From Deltaproteobacteria bacterium (lineage in GTDB: Bacteria; Myxococcota_C; UBA6777): a stretch of 64,000 bases of DNA. Position numbers and translations under genes: made by a program. This document shows positions 1-9,478 of the stretch, one piece after another (position 1 is the stretch's first letter; every line of letters starts with the position of its first letter). The DNA lies in contig SBHC01000010.1 of the NCBI GenBank assembly GCA_006226375.1, positions 238,492 to 302,491 on the forward strand, in the 5' to 3' direction. The notes beneath the pieces were generated by a model that made no database searches, was not told where the DNA came from, and was given only the letters and a program-made list of their open reading frames with translations.

Positions 1-501
1 GGTATGTTCACCCGACACCGCGCCCCAGACGACTACTTCGCTGCCTTGCCGCACTTCCACCACATCGTGGTCGCCCACAAAGACATCCGGGCGACAGCCA
101 GAGCAGCCAGTATCACGCCCCCACGTGGCTGGCCGACCTCATTGGCGCCCAGCGACCCGCTTCTTCTGCAACTCGCCACGTTTCTTGGGACAGATGATAC
201 CCATCGCAGGCTTGTACTCTTCAACGCACTCGATGAGACCCTCTTTGTTGTCCCAGGACTTCAGCCTGTCCACGTCAAACCTCCCTCAAGCTACGATCGT
301 CGAACCCGCACCTCTCGTATCCAAGGGGCTGTAGGGGTTGCAGGACTCAACCTACCTGGCTACATCCCAACCTCGCAAGAGGAACTTGTAGCCTTCGCCA
401 ACTGCGTTGTACAAGCCGCCTACCACGGGACAGAAGGACGCCCTTCAACCTACCCTTCACCCGATTTCCAACCGGAAGGTAGCTGGGTCACAGCACATTA
501 A
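1..501 (+). CDS. Hypothetical protein, 5' end may lie outside window
   Basis: The frame is open to the window edge. The first ATG is at position 4, giving 165 residues, but the true start may lie upstream. Codon third positions are mostly G/C and the composition matches neighbouring genes, so I think it is coding. I recognise no domain. The middle contains a segment that reads like a globular beta-rich protein (VVPGLQPVHVKPPSSYD). It ends in TAA at 499-501, and its stop overlaps the stop of the convergent gene (TTA at 498-500), so the two genes share a TTAA palindrome. Function unknown. Confidence 0.55.
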   Translation, partial: GMFTRHRAPDDYFAALPHFHHIVVAHKDIRATARAASITPPRGWPTSLAPSDPLLLQLATFLGTDDTHRRLVLFNALDETLFVVPGLQPVHVKPPSSYDRRTRTSRIQGAVGVAGLNLPGYIPTSQEELVAFANCVVQAAYHGTEGRPSTYPSPDFQPEGSWVTAH

Positions 502-1442
502 TCCAAGGCCGCGCTATCTGGCCGAAACAACCCCTGTTCTTCCATCGCATTCTGCAATCTAGCAAAAGCGTCCACCACAGCCTGCTCGTCGCCCACTTGG
601 TTGGCAAAGTCGATCAGGCCCTCGGCAAGGAGGGAAGAATCCCAGGATTCTGCGAAGAGCCGCTTCCAACTTCGGGGCTGACCTTCCCACGCTCCCTGCG
701 AACCAAGAATCCGCAAGATCACGGCCTTAAGACGTTTCAGAGCAGCCTGGATTTGGCCTTCTCGGTTGTCTCGCTCAAGCAGAAGATGACGAAGGTTTCC
801 TGTATCGACCAACACAAGCCGGTGGGTATCCCCCGCAGGCTCCACCACGAAATTGGCATCACGCAAATCCCACAAAACCCCCGATGTGGTGGAGGCTTCG
901 CGCCAGGCAGTCACGACCACGCCTTGCACAAGGTCCCGGACCAACGACTGCGCCTCAACCCCAGACAGAGGGGTTTGGCTCCAACGATGACGATGGCACC
1001 ACTCCAGCGTGGGTCCTCCAATCCATTCGTGAAGGATGTAGCCTCGTTCGTGGCATTCTCCCGCAGCCAGGACTCGCTGAAAATGGAGCGCGTCTTCCCC
1101 GTTGACAGGACGCCCCAACTCCATTCGTTGCTTTTGAAACACAAGAGTTCGTGCGCCTTTGTTCTTTCGAAAGATACGGAGAGCGAGAGAGCGTCGCAGC
1201 CCATCCACAAGGTTCGCAAACATCGGATGCGGAGGAGGTTGGCTCAGCGCAACAACCACCTCTGTTTCGTTCCCAAAACCTCCAGCCTCTCCCCAACGCG
1301 CTCCATCAGAGTATCCAAGCAACTCTTGAAACCGATCCTCCAAGAGATTCCGTTCTGCGTCCTCCAAGGGTTTGTGTTTGGTGTTGATTTCATGAAAAAG
1401 ACGATCGTACCCTTCCCAACCAATGGAACTGACAACACCCAC
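498..1442 (-). CDS. Degenerate protein-kinase-fold protein
   Basis: This is a 314-residue soluble protein. The central part resembles the catalytic loop of a kinase or phosphotransferase fold: a hinge-like ERGYILHEWIGGPTLE is followed about 65 residues later by LWDLRDANFVV (in place of HRDxxxxN) and then VLVDTGNL (in place of DFG). The Asp, Asn and second Asp are kept, but the glycine loop is not obvious, so activity is uncertain. It starts 14 bases after the stop of the SecY-like gene on the same strand, so the two are probably cotranscribed. The kinase reading is my inference from spacing and residues; aminoglycoside-phosphotransferase-like or lipopolysaccharide-kinase-like folds are alternatives. 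Confidence 0.6.
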   Translation of the reverse strand: MGVVSSIGWEGYDRLFHEINTKHKPLEDAERNLLEDRFQELLGYSDGARWGEAGGFGNETEVVVALSQPPPHPMFANLVDGLRRSLALRIFRKNKGARTLVFQKQRMELGRPVNGEDALHFQRVLAAGECHERGYILHEWIGGPTLEWCHRHRWSQTPLSGVEAQSLVRDLVQGVVVTAWREASTTSGVLWDLRDANFVVEPAGDTHRLVLVDTGNLRHLLLERDNREGQIQAALKRLKAVILRILGSQGAWEGQPRSWKRLFAESWDSSLLAEGLIDFANQVGDEQAVVDAFARLQNAMEEQGLFRPDSAALD

Positions 1443-1456
1443 GGGATGACTCCTGT

Positions 1457-3004
1457 TTACGCTTCTGCCTCGGCCGTCTCTGGACGAACGCCCAGCATGG
1501 ATTGATCCGCCTCAGCAAACAAAGCATCCAGAATGTCCCTGGCTTCGGCCTGATGCGCGACAGGCACCTGTACCTCAATGGGAATGTAAGGGCCAAACAC
1601 GTACAGCAGCGAGCGGTGACGCAAGCTTTTAAAGAACACAGGGATGTCCGCGAGGTGGAGTGCCGCAACGACACTGTCCAAAGTGTACAAGCGATGTATC
1701 TCACGAACTGTCACAAGTTTTCCAAGCTGGCTTGTAGCCCGCCATTCACGAACCAGATCCAAGAACACAGCCACCAAGATCAAGATGGATGCGAACGGAA
1801 GTGGCAAGAATTTGAACGAGATCCAAACGTCCAAACCCAGCAGAAGTATCAACACAAACCAGGTGAACAAGATCGCTCGCCGTCGTTGCCCTCGACTCTT
1901 TTTCCGCATCGCCCGCTCAGAATGATCGCTCTCGTCTTCCAGCACAGGTTGCCAGGTCGCGACATGACGAAGGGGGTAAAACAGTAACGACAACAGCACC
2001 ACACCCACCGTTAAGATGATGGCTGGAATGACAAACGTGCTGACGAAGATGTTTCGATACATCATCCAACCGGTCGGGAGCTTCAGCCACTCCAGCGTCA
2101 TATAAACCAGCGAGAAGATTCCAGCGGCCTGAATGTATGGCGTCAGCGCAGATGTCGGAGCGACAAACAAAGATTGAAACATAGAATACGATGCTTCCTC
2201 AGAAGAACGAGGACGAAGAGAGAACAGTTTGGCCCGCAAAAGAAACACCACAAGGCCGATGTATCCGATCAGAAGAAGGCTCACCATCAAACACTGACGG
2301 GGCGCCAGCAGTTGCCGAGCGGTTTGGACAGGCTCCCACAAAGACGGCAACAACGACGCCGACAGCACGATCGAGAAGCCGTTGCCCAAACCGTACTTTT
2401 GAACAAGCACCGTACAGGCCAACAAGAGAATGGTTCCCAGAGCAAAGCTCCCTCCCACCATCGCGTACGACTGCCAGCCAACACCGATGACGCTTGAGAG
2501 CTTCAGGAGCTTGTGATTCTGAAGGAACAAGACGATGCCGTAGGCTTGCCAAACAAAGAACAACACCGACAGGATCCAAACCACGCTGGAGAGTCTCCGA
2601 CGTCCAGCAGCACCCTGAATCCTCCAACGCCGCCAAGGAGGAACCACCAAAGACAAAAACTCAACCACAACGAACGCTGAAATGACAGGCATCAAACCAA
2701 TGGAGAAGATGCTTAATGAACCCATCCAAGGAGAGCCATGGTTGGAGAGAGTGTTTGCATCCAAAGCCAGCCCCCACACCCCTAGCTTTGCCGAGGCAAT
2801 GCAGGCAGCCATCACAACAAGCGTGAAAGCCAGCCGCCCCCACAAATGTGTTGGGGAGCCGCTGGTCTGAATGAGCTCTGCAGGACCGGGCCCGTCGGCA
2901 AGCTCCTCCTCACACACACTGCAAGTCTCAATCTCATCGTCAAACTCCGCAGGCCTTCCCATTCGGATACGTTCAGGACATTGAAGATTCTTGCAATGCT
3001 TCAT
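1457..3004 (-). CDS. SecY-like membrane protein with N-terminal zinc ribbon and C-terminal DUF2007-like domain
   Basis: About 515 residues from the ATG at 3004, which has GGAG 8 bases upstream; a GTG at 3031 would add nine residues. The N-terminus has two Cys pairs (CKNLQC and CSVC), a zinc-ribbon pattern. The next ~400 residues follow the SecY plan of about ten membrane segments: SIGLMPVISAFVVVEFLS matches the SecY TM2 'GIMPYISASI' region, KYGLGNGFSIVL matches 'FGLGNGISLLI', and LPFASILILVAVFLDLVREW matches the last SecY helix. The final ~70 residues (DSVVAALHLADIPVFF...EARDILDALF) resemble DUF2007, a small soluble domain. It lies far from any ribosomal-protein operon, so it is a paralogue and not the housekeeping secY. 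It may form a dedicated channel or have lost translocase function. The downstream kinase-like gene is probably in the same operon. Confidence 0.75.
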   Translation of the reverse strand: MKHCKNLQCPERIRMGRPAEFDDEIETCSVCEEELADGPGPAELIQTSGSPTHLWGRLAFTLVVMAACIASAKLGVWGLALDANTLSNHGSPWMGSLSIFSIGLMPVISAFVVVEFLSLVVPPWRRWRIQGAAGRRRLSSVVWILSVLFFVWQAYGIVLFLQNHKLLKLSSVIGVGWQSYAMVGGSFALGTILLLACTVLVQKYGLGNGFSIVLSASLLPSLWEPVQTARQLLAPRQCLMVSLLLIGYIGLVVFLLRAKLFSLRPRSSEEASYSMFQSLFVAPTSALTPYIQAAGIFSLVYMTLEWLKLPTGWMMYRNIFVSTFVIPAIILTVGVVLLSLLFYPLRHVATWQPVLEDESDHSERAMRKKSRGQRRRAILFTWFVLILLLGLDVWISFKFLPLPFASILILVAVFLDLVREWRATSQLGKLVTVREIHRLYTLDSVVAALHLADIPVFFKSLRHRSLLYVFGPYIPIEVQVPVAHQAEARDILDALFAEADQSMLGVRPETAEAEA

Positions 3005-3265
3005 CGTGAGTTTCTCCTGCACCCCAGACACATTGTGCCGAAGTGCTGCATGTGGGTGTCTATTGTTATCGCCAAAAATGAGTCCTTATCATGCGAACGA
3101 GCGAAGCTTTTGGCAACCACACCGTTCACAAAAACGTAGCCTTTGAGAGCATCGTTGTCAGCGGATTTGTTGTACTGGGTAGAGGTCTTGGCTTAGTTTT
3201 TGTGTGCGTGATTCGATCCACACCTACCTTCCCAATCCACGACGAACCAAAGAAGGACGACCACC
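3005..3265. promoter_or_regulatory. Divergent intergenic region (SecY-like gene / methyltransferase)
   Basis: This 261-base gap separates two divergently transcribed genes and must hold both promoters. I could not assign a convincing -35/-10 pair on either strand. The methyltransferase ribosome-binding site (AAGGA, about 9 bases before the ATG) is visible just before 3266. Confidence 0.35.
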
Positions 3266-4312
3266 ATGAAACCTGGCATCGTAACCTGGAACCCCATTCT
3301 GAAGCTGCTGCTCTCTTCCGGTGTAGCGCCGTTGCCTTTGATGGAGGTGTTTTGGGGACTCGGCCAGGCTCGCGCCGTCATGACAGCCACCCAACTCGGC
3401 CTCTTTGAAGCCATGGCAGAAGGACCTGCAAGCGCTGAAGACATCGCAGCATCCGTCGAATGTGACACCCACGCCACCACCGTTCTGCTCAATGCGTTGG
3501 TGGGTTTCGATTACCTCCACCGAAAGTCTGGACTGTACCGACTGTCGTCCAAAACCCGCAGCTGGTTGCTCCATGACTCCAAAACGTCCCTTGTCGCGAT
3601 GATGGGCTTCCTCGACGATTTGTTCCAGGGCGTGGAGCCGATGGCTGAGGTCATCCGAAGCGGCGACGTCAGCAACTTTCACCACCAACCCCGAAGCTCC
3701 GAGGGTTGGCGTGATTACGTTCAAGGCCTGGGCCACCTTGCAGGCAAGCTAGGAGGACCTGTCGCGAACCGTGTACCTGTCGACCGACCACCGGAACGAC
3801 TCCTGGATGTTGGCGGAGGACACGGTATGTTCAGCGTAGCCTTCTGCCGCAAACATCCGACGGTGCAGGCCGAGATCCTGGATCTACCCGGCGTGATCGA
3901 ACATGGCCAAGCGATGGTGGAAGACGCCGGATTCTCCGACCGTGTCACCTACCGACCTGGCGACTTGCGACACGAAGAGTGGGGAGAGGGCTACGATGTG
4001 GTGTTCCTCTTCAACGTGATGCACAACCTCGCCCCCGAAGAATGCGCCCTTGCAGCCGAGAAAGCCTTCCGCGCGCTTCGACCCGGCGGAACCTTTGTTG
4101 TCCTCGACTCCCAACACGCAGGTGGAGATGGAAACCTCTCCGCCGTCGCCGGCTTTAATGAGCTCTTCTTCTTCCTGATCAGCGGAAGCCAAGCCTGGCC
4201 CGAACCCCAAGTCCGAAAGTGGCTTCAGGATGCGGGCTTTGCCTCCCTGAAACGTGGCACCATCGTTCCTCTCCCCGGCCTTCTGATGCTCACAGCCCAA
4301 CGCCCAGCATAA
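3266..4312 (+). CDS. SAM-dependent O-methyltransferase (dimerisation + methyltransferase_2 type)
   Basis: 348 residues, ATG with AAGGA upstream. The first ~100 residues look like the winged-helix dimerisation domain of small-molecule O-methyltransferases (ATQLGLFEAMAEGPASAEDIA, a helix-turn-helix-like stretch). The catalytic domain begins near residue 170 with the SAM-binding motif LLDVGGGHG. An acidic residue follows in EILDLPGV, then VTYRPGDL, then VVFLFNVMHNL, the post-motif region where the family often carries a His. The family methylates hydroxyl groups of aromatic or carotenoid-type substrates; the substrate here cannot be told. It stands alone, divergent from the SecY-like gene, so no pathway context is available. 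Confidence 0.85.
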   Translation: MKPGIVTWNPILKLLLSSGVAPLPLMEVFWGLGQARAVMTATQLGLFEAMAEGPASAEDIAASVECDTHATTVLLNALVGFDYLHRKSGLYRLSSKTRSWLLHDSKTSLVAMMGFLDDLFQGVEPMAEVIRSGDVSNFHHQPRSSEGWRDYVQGLGHLAGKLGGPVANRVPVDRPPERLLDVGGGHGMFSVAFCRKHPTVQAEILDLPGVIEHGQAMVEDAGFSDRVTYRPGDLRHEEWGEGYDVVFLFNVMHNLAPEECALAAEKAFRALRPGGTFVVLDSQHAGGDGNLSAVAGFNELFFFLISGSQAWPEPQVRKWLQDAGFASLKRGTIVPLPGLLMLTAQRPA

Positions 4313-4517
4313 ATCCTTTGCTATAGGCTCGCCCCAACCATCGTCTCATGATACGCAGGATTCACCATCAAACCGCCTGATATGGCAGGAAGAAAACCTT
4401 GGTACTAAGCCCGTAACGTACTTTCCACCAACACAAAGATCCGATACACTGTGTCACAGAACGCTATTCTTCTAGGGTAGTTGCATGGATGTAGAGAAAG
4501 TGTGAAAGGATTTCACT

Positions 4518-7448
4518 GTGTTGGGTCAAAGCAGCAGACTTCTACCATTAAGCCGGCAGGGGCCGAACCCATTTTCGTCCTTGCTCCTCTTAAGCGGGCT
4601 ATGTTTTGTGGCGCTCGCTGGCTTTGGGCCACTGTTAGGCTGCGGAGAGCCTCTCCCCACCAAGCTCACCGTTTGCAATACCAACCAAGACTGTGGAGCC
4701 AACCGCCTCTGCATCACCAACGTTTGTGTCGCTTCAGGGCAAGCCAGCACCAACGAACCTCCACAAGACACCGCCTCTTCCGAAACCACCTCCTCCCCCG
4801 ATGAACCACCCACAACAGAGGCACCTTCTGAGCCCAACGTGGGAGACGCTCCTGCAGAAAACCCCGTGTTTCCCGAGAGAACAGAAGGCCCTATGGATCG
4901 TACAGAGGTGTTCGTCGATACGACAGAGCAACTCACCAACTCCGAGCCTTCGGTTGAGTCTGTTGCCAACGAACAAGACGGGGGCACAGGAGAGCAGCTG
5001 CCCGAGTCTGTAGTGGAAGCGCCGGAATCATCATCAGAGTCAGTCCCAGAGACGCCTTCCGAATCACAGCCCGAGAGCAGCCCTGACAACGTCGCGCTTT
5101 GCACTCCTGGACAAACCCAAGTTTGCTTTGGCGGAACACCAAGCCAGATCAATGTGGGGACCTGCAAAGCGGGCACACAGACCTGTGATAACAACAAACG
5201 ATGGGGTCCTTGCCTCAACGAAGTTCCACCCAGTCTCGAAGTTTGTGACGGAAGAGACAACGACTGCAACGGCGCCGTGGACGACAACATTCAGTTCACC
5301 TCCCCCACCTGTCAGCCCAACCCTCTGCCACAAGGCGCGTATTGCCAAACCGTCGCAACACAGTGCAACAACGGGCTCCTCAAGTGTGAGTCGCAAAAAG
5401 TCAGCACCCTGATCAAGACATCTCCAGGTCTCTCGGAAGGTTGGTTGGCGCCGTGCACCCAAGCCTTGTTTGAACGACCTGAGGCTCTTGCCTTCGACCC
5501 GTCGGGCAACCTGTACTTTACAGAGTTTGGCAACCACGCCATTCGAAAGATCAACCTCCAGACAGGTCAAGTCACCCGAATCGCAGGAGGCTTAGGCGCT
5601 GGGCACGTTGACGGCCCTCCCAACCAAGCCAAGTTTAACTATCCGTTGGGTCTCGCGATTGACACCCGAGGACGTATCTTTGTTGCCGATCGGTACAATC
5701 ATGTCATCCGTCTCATCCAGTGGATCACGAACGGCCAATGCGGCAACGCGTCAGGGTACACGGGATACTGTGTCAGCACCATCGCAGGCAAAGCAGGTGA
5801 CGCCAAGAGCGACGACGGTCCAGGCCTCCTCGCCCGCTTCAACCAGCCCTTTGGACTGGTGGTCAACAGCAAAGACGAATTGTTTGTGGCCGACCACTCC
5901 AACCATCGCATCCGAAAGATCACGTTCGTTGAAAACGGAACATGTGACAAAACGCAGAACTACCGGGGCTACTGTGTGGAAACCTACGCAGGAAGCAAGC
6001 TCGGCTTCAAGGATGGGAAGGCAGACAAAGCGGAGCTTCATTACCCAACAGGCCTTGCGGTTGATCCCCAAGATAACTTGTATGTCTCCGATCGCAGCAA
6101 CCACGCCATCCGAACGATTGACACCCAACAAGACGTCAAGACTCTTGCAGGAAACGGCAAAGCAGGGCGCGCTGACGACACCGGGAAGAAAGCACAGTTT
6201 TTCAACCCTCGTGGTCTTACCTTGGACAAGAGCGGAAACATTTACGTTGCTGATTACAACAACCATACCATCCGTAAGATCACACCAGCAGGAGTCGTCA
6301 CCACACACACAGGAAAAGCGGGCGACGCCAGCGCGGTCAACGGTTTGCTTGCTAGCGCCCGGTTCAACTACCCCAGCGACATCGCCATCGGACCGGACGG
6401 CCGCTGGTATGTGTTGGATCTCCTCAACGATACGATCCGTGTGTTCGACAATATCGCAGTGCGAACTCTAGCTGGAGTGCGCGGGACCAACAAGCTGGTG
6501 GACGGCAAGACCCTCTGTGCTCAGATCCGAGAGCCCATTCAAGCGACACGAGATGCCCAAGGTCGCATCTACATCACAGACCGTATGAATCACGTGATCT
6601 ATCGCATCCTCGCGAACGGATACCTGGAGATCTTTGCAGGCACCGGCACCGCAGGGTTTGCCAACGGACACCGGCTGGGCGCGTTGTTTAATGGACTCAT
6701 CGGTCTGGAGTTCGACAAACAAGGCAACCTGTACGTCGCTGATGCAGGGAACCAGATCGTTCGTATGATTACGCCATCGGGCAACGTGGTGACGCTGGCT
6801 GGGATTCCTCGTCAAGCTGGCTTTGTCAACAACGTGAAGCGAGACAAAGCCAAGTTTAACCGTCCCAACGATGTCACGATCGACAGTCAGGGCAATGTGC
6901 TGATTGCCGATATCAACAACCACTGCATTCGCAAGCTGGATGTCCAGACGGAGATGGTTTCGCGCTTTGCAGGAACTTGCTCTCGCTTTGGAGTCGATGA
7001 TGGCGTCCCAGGCACTGGAAAGTTAAACCGGCCAGCCGCCCTGCTCTTCAACAACCAAGGTAGGCTGTACATCGCAGGATTTGGCAGCGGCCTTATTCGT
7101 GCTGCTGACACAACAGGAAGACTAAGCACGGTGGCAGGGTCAACCCGAGGCTTCAAAGACGGCGTTGGAACCCAAGCACAGTTTTGGTCACCCAGAGGCT
7201 TAACCCTCACCAGCACCGGCGACATCTTGATTGCGGACCCGTTCAACTTCCGCATCCGTCTGCTCGACACATTGACCAACACCGTCTCCACCCGAGCCGG
7301 AAAAGGGGTGCATGGCCTCGTGGATGACTACGCCTTGCTGGCGAGCTTCGACGATCCGTTCGACATCATCCCCTACAACAACCAGGGCGACTGGCTCATC
7401 CTTGACGGGAGCAACAGCACACTGCGTTTGCTTCCAGGTTGTCGTTAG
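4518..7448 (+). CDS. NHL-repeat lipoprotein with MopE-type metal-binding motif
   Basis: 976 residues from a GTG start, with AAAGGA 7 bases upstream. The N-terminus is a long signal sequence ending in the lipobox LLGC near residue 42, so the protein is probably an exported lipoprotein. A short Cys-rich unit follows (NTNQDCGANRLC), then about 130 residues of Ser/Thr/Glu/Pro-rich linker. Next come Cys-containing segments that end in VCDGRDNDCNGAVDD, the Asp/Asn-rich motif known from MopE-like surface proteins and thought to bind metal. From about residue 310 to the end there are roughly ten NHL-type repeats (for example GLAVDPQDNLYVSDRSNHAIRTI), which should fold as one or two beta-propellers. 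Such proteins are usually surface-exposed binding proteins; the ligand is unknown. It is monocistronic as far as can be seen. Confidence 0.85.
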   Translation: MLGQSSRLLPLSRQGPNPFSSLLLLSGLCFVALAGFGPLLGCGEPLPTKLTVCNTNQDCGANRLCITNVCVASGQASTNEPPQDTASSETTSSPDEPPTTEAPSEPNVGDAPAENPVFPERTEGPMDRTEVFVDTTEQLTNSEPSVESVANEQDGGTGEQLPESVVEAPESSSESVPETPSESQPESSPDNVALCTPGQTQVCFGGTPSQINVGTCKAGTQTCDNNKRWGPCLNEVPPSLEVCDGRDNDCNGAVDDNIQFTSPTCQPNPLPQGAYCQTVATQCNNGLLKCESQKVSTLIKTSPGLSEGWLAPCTQALFERPEALAFDPSGNLYFTEFGNHAIRKINLQTGQVTRIAGGLGAGHVDGPPNQAKFNYPLGLAIDTRGRIFVADRYNHVIRLIQWITNGQCGNASGYTGYCVSTIAGKAGDAKSDDGPGLLARFNQPFGLVVNSKDELFVADHSNHRIRKITFVENGTCDKTQNYRGYCVETYAGSKLGFKDGKADKAELHYPTGLAVDPQDNLYVSDRSNHAIRTIDTQQDVKTLAGNGKAGRADDTGKKAQFFNPRGLTLDKSGNIYVADYNNHTIRKITPAGVVTTHTGKAGDASAVNGLLASARFNYPSDIAIGPDGRWYVLDLLNDTIRVFDNIAVRTLAGVRGTNKLVDGKTLCAQIREPIQATRDAQGRIYITDRMNHVIYRILANGYLEIFAGTGTAGFANGHRLGALFNGLIGLEFDKQGNLYVADAGNQIVRMITPSGNVVTLAGIPRQAGFVNNVKRDKAKFNRPNDVTIDSQGNVLIADINNHCIRKLDVQTEMVSRFAGTCSRFGVDDGVPGTGKLNRPAALLFNNQGRLYIAGFGSGLIRAADTTGRLSTVAGSTRGFKDGVGTQAQFWSPRGLTLTSTGDILIADPFNFRIRLLDTLTNTVSTRAGKGVHGLVDDYALLASFDDPFDIIPYNNQGDWLILDGSNSTLRLLPGCR

Positions 7449-7484
7449 GTGATGATAGGCTGGCTTGGGAAAGAGAGGGAAGGC

Positions 7485-8483
7485 TTATTGTTCAGGGGGA
7501 GTGAAGGAGCCGTCCTCGTTCACAAAGTGGCAGGCGACCTGTTGAACGTCGCTGACAGCTTTAAGCTGGGGCACTTCCTTCTTGCATTCCTCTGAAGCAA
7601 ACGGGCAGCGCGTGTGGAAGCAGCAACCAGAAGGCAGGTTAATCGGGCTGGGGACGTCGCCTTCAAGGAGCTGGCGCTCCACCTTTTGGAACGGATCGTC
7701 CGGTGGGATCGCGCTCAACAACGCCTTGGTGTAAGGGTGTTTGGCGTCTTCGTACAGGTTATCCGAAGGGAAGGATTCGACGATCGAGCCCAGGTACATC
7801 ACCATAATGCGGTCGCAGAAGTGATGGACCACTTTCAAGTCGTGCGAGATGAACAAGAACGCCACGTTTTTGTCGTCGCGCAGGTCATCCAACAAGTTGA
7901 GGATCTGAGCCTGGACCGACACATCCAGAGCTGACACAGGCTCATCGGCCACAATCAACTTGGGGTTGGTCGCTACAGCACGAGCCACACCAATACGTTG
8001 GCGTTGTCCACCCGAAAACTCGTGGGGATACTTGTCGATCGCGCCGGCCGGCAGTCCGCAGGTTTCGAGCAGATCACCGATTTGCTTGCGCAAGGCGTCG
8101 CGACCTTTGGCGGCCAGTCCATGGAGTTCCAAGGGCTCTCGCAAGATGTCATAGATGGTCATCTTGGGATTCAAGCTGCCGTAGGGATCTTGAAAGATAA
8201 TTTGCAGATCGCTGCGGTGGGGCTTCATCTCGCCCATGGTGAGATCAGCCAGCTCTTTGTCGTCGAACTGGATGCTACCTGAGGTAGGGTCCCATAGCCG
8301 AACAATGGTCTTGCCCAAGGTCGACTTGCCACAGCCAGACTCTCCCACCAGCCCGAGCTTTTCACCGGGTTCGATCGAGAGAGACACGCCATTCACAGCG
8401 TGCACATGACCTGCTACACGATTAAAGAAGCCCTTACGGATAGGAAACTTCTTGACCAGATCGGTTACCTCCAAAAGAGCCAT
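7485..8483 (-). CDS. dppF: Dipeptide/oligopeptide ABC transporter ATP-binding protein (DppF/OppF type)
   Basis: 332 residues. ATPase features are in order: Walker A GESGCGKST near residue 47, the Q-loop IIFQDPYGSLNP, signature SGGQRQR, Walker B LIVADEPVSALD and H-loop ISHDL. The C-terminal ~80 residues carry the oligopeptide-transporter extension with the Cys cluster CCFHTRCPFASEEC, a segment that in some homologues holds an iron-sulfur cluster. The start codon overlaps the stop of the preceding ATPase gene by one base (TAATG), so the two are translationally coupled. It is the last gene of the five-gene importer operon and energises transport with DppD. Confidence 0.95.
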   Translation of the reverse strand: MALLEVTDLVKKFPIRKGFFNRVAGHVHAVNGVSLSIEPGEKLGLVGESGCGKSTLGKTIVRLWDPTSGSIQFDDKELADLTMGEMKPHRSDLQIIFQDPYGSLNPKMTIYDILREPLELHGLAAKGRDALRKQIGDLLETCGLPAGAIDKYPHEFSGGQRQRIGVARAVATNPKLIVADEPVSALDVSVQAQILNLLDDLRDDKNVAFLFISHDLKVVHHFCDRIMVMYLGSIVESFPSDNLYEDAKHPYTKALLSAIPPDDPFQKVERQLLEGDVPSPINLPSGCCFHTRCPFASEECKKEVPQLKAVSDVQQVACHFVNEDGSFTPPEQ

Positions 8484-9466
8484 TATTGATCCCCCTGTGG
8501 AAAGAAGCAGCGTTGACCTCTTAACTCACTGCTAAATTTGAGCTCGGGACGTTCCTCCAAGCACTTGTCTTGCGCGAAGTCACACCGGGCTGCAAAGCTG
8601 CAGCCTTTGGGGATCTGTGACAGCGAAGGGACAATGCCTCGGATGGTGTCGAGTCGTTTGCCCGGCTCGCGATGACCGCGAATCTTGGGAATCGACTTCA
8701 TCAAACTCAAGGTGTAAGGATGTTGCGGGTTGGAGAACACTTCTCGTACCGAACCTGCCTCAACAACCTGCCCCAGGTACATAACGAGCACCCGGTCGCA
8801 CACTTCCGCCACGACGCCAAGGTCGTGGGTAATCAACATGATGGCGGTGCCGATGTCTTCGCGCAACTCCTTCATCAGGTCGAGGATCTGGGCTTGCACG
8901 GTCACATCTAACGCGGTGGTGGGTTCATCCGCCAACAACAAGCGGGGACGACACGCCAGCGCCATCGCAATCATGACACGTTGACGCATCCCACCCGAGA
9001 GCTGGTGAGGATACTCACGCAAGCGCTGTTCCGGCGAGGGAATCCGTACCTTCTGCATCATCTCCAGAGCGACGTTGCGGCGGTCTTCAGCCGTGAGCTC
9101 TTTTTGGTGAAGCTTAAGCGCCTCTTCCAGCTGGTATCCAATGCGCAACACCGGATTCAACGAGGTCATCGGATCTTGGAAGATCATGCTGATATCGTTA
9201 CCGCGGATGGTTCGCATCTTGGAGTCGCTGAGTTTGAGCAGGTCGGTGCCTTCAAACAGAACTTCACCGCTTGCGACTTTGCCCGGAGGATCAGGAATCA
9301 GGCGCATCACAGAACGCGCTGTTACACTTTTACCACAGCCGGACTCGCCGACCAGACCGACGGTTTCGCCGGCATCGATATGAAAGGACACCCCACGCAG
9401 AGCCTGGACCCAGCCGTGCTCTGTATTAAATTCGGTGACCAAATTTTTAACTTCTAACAATGGCAT
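8483..9466 (-). CDS. dppD: Dipeptide/oligopeptide ABC transporter ATP-binding protein (DppD/OppD type)
   Basis: 327 residues. Walker A GESGCGKSV, Q-loop MIFQDPMTSLNP, signature LSGGMRQR, Walker B LLLADEPTTALD and the H-loop ITHDLGVVAEV are all intact. The C-terminal extension has the family Cys motif GCSFAARCDFAQDKC. It starts 12 bases after dppC ends and overlaps dppF by one base. It forms a heterodimeric ATPase with DppF at the inner membrane. Nothing in the sequence tells whether dipeptides, oligopeptides or another substrate are carried. Confidence 0.95.
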   Translation of the reverse strand: MPLLEVKNLVTEFNTEHGWVQALRGVSFHIDAGETVGLVGESGCGKSVTARSVMRLIPDPPGKVASGEVLFEGTDLLKLSDSKMRTIRGNDISMIFQDPMTSLNPVLRIGYQLEEALKLHQKELTAEDRRNVALEMMQKVRIPSPEQRLREYPHQLSGGMRQRVMIAMALACRPRLLLADEPTTALDVTVQAQILDLMKELREDIGTAIMLITHDLGVVAEVCDRVLVMYLGQVVEAGSVREVFSNPQHPYTLSLMKSIPKIRGHREPGKRLDTIRGIVPSLSQIPKGCSFAARCDFAQDKCLEERPELKFSSELRGQRCFFPQGDQ

Positions 9467-9478
9467 GGCTGGCTCACC

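Noticed and set aside
597-1505. 302-codon plus-strand frame opposite the kinase-fold gene
   Set aside because: Antisense to a gene with better codon use and motif support; no family features.
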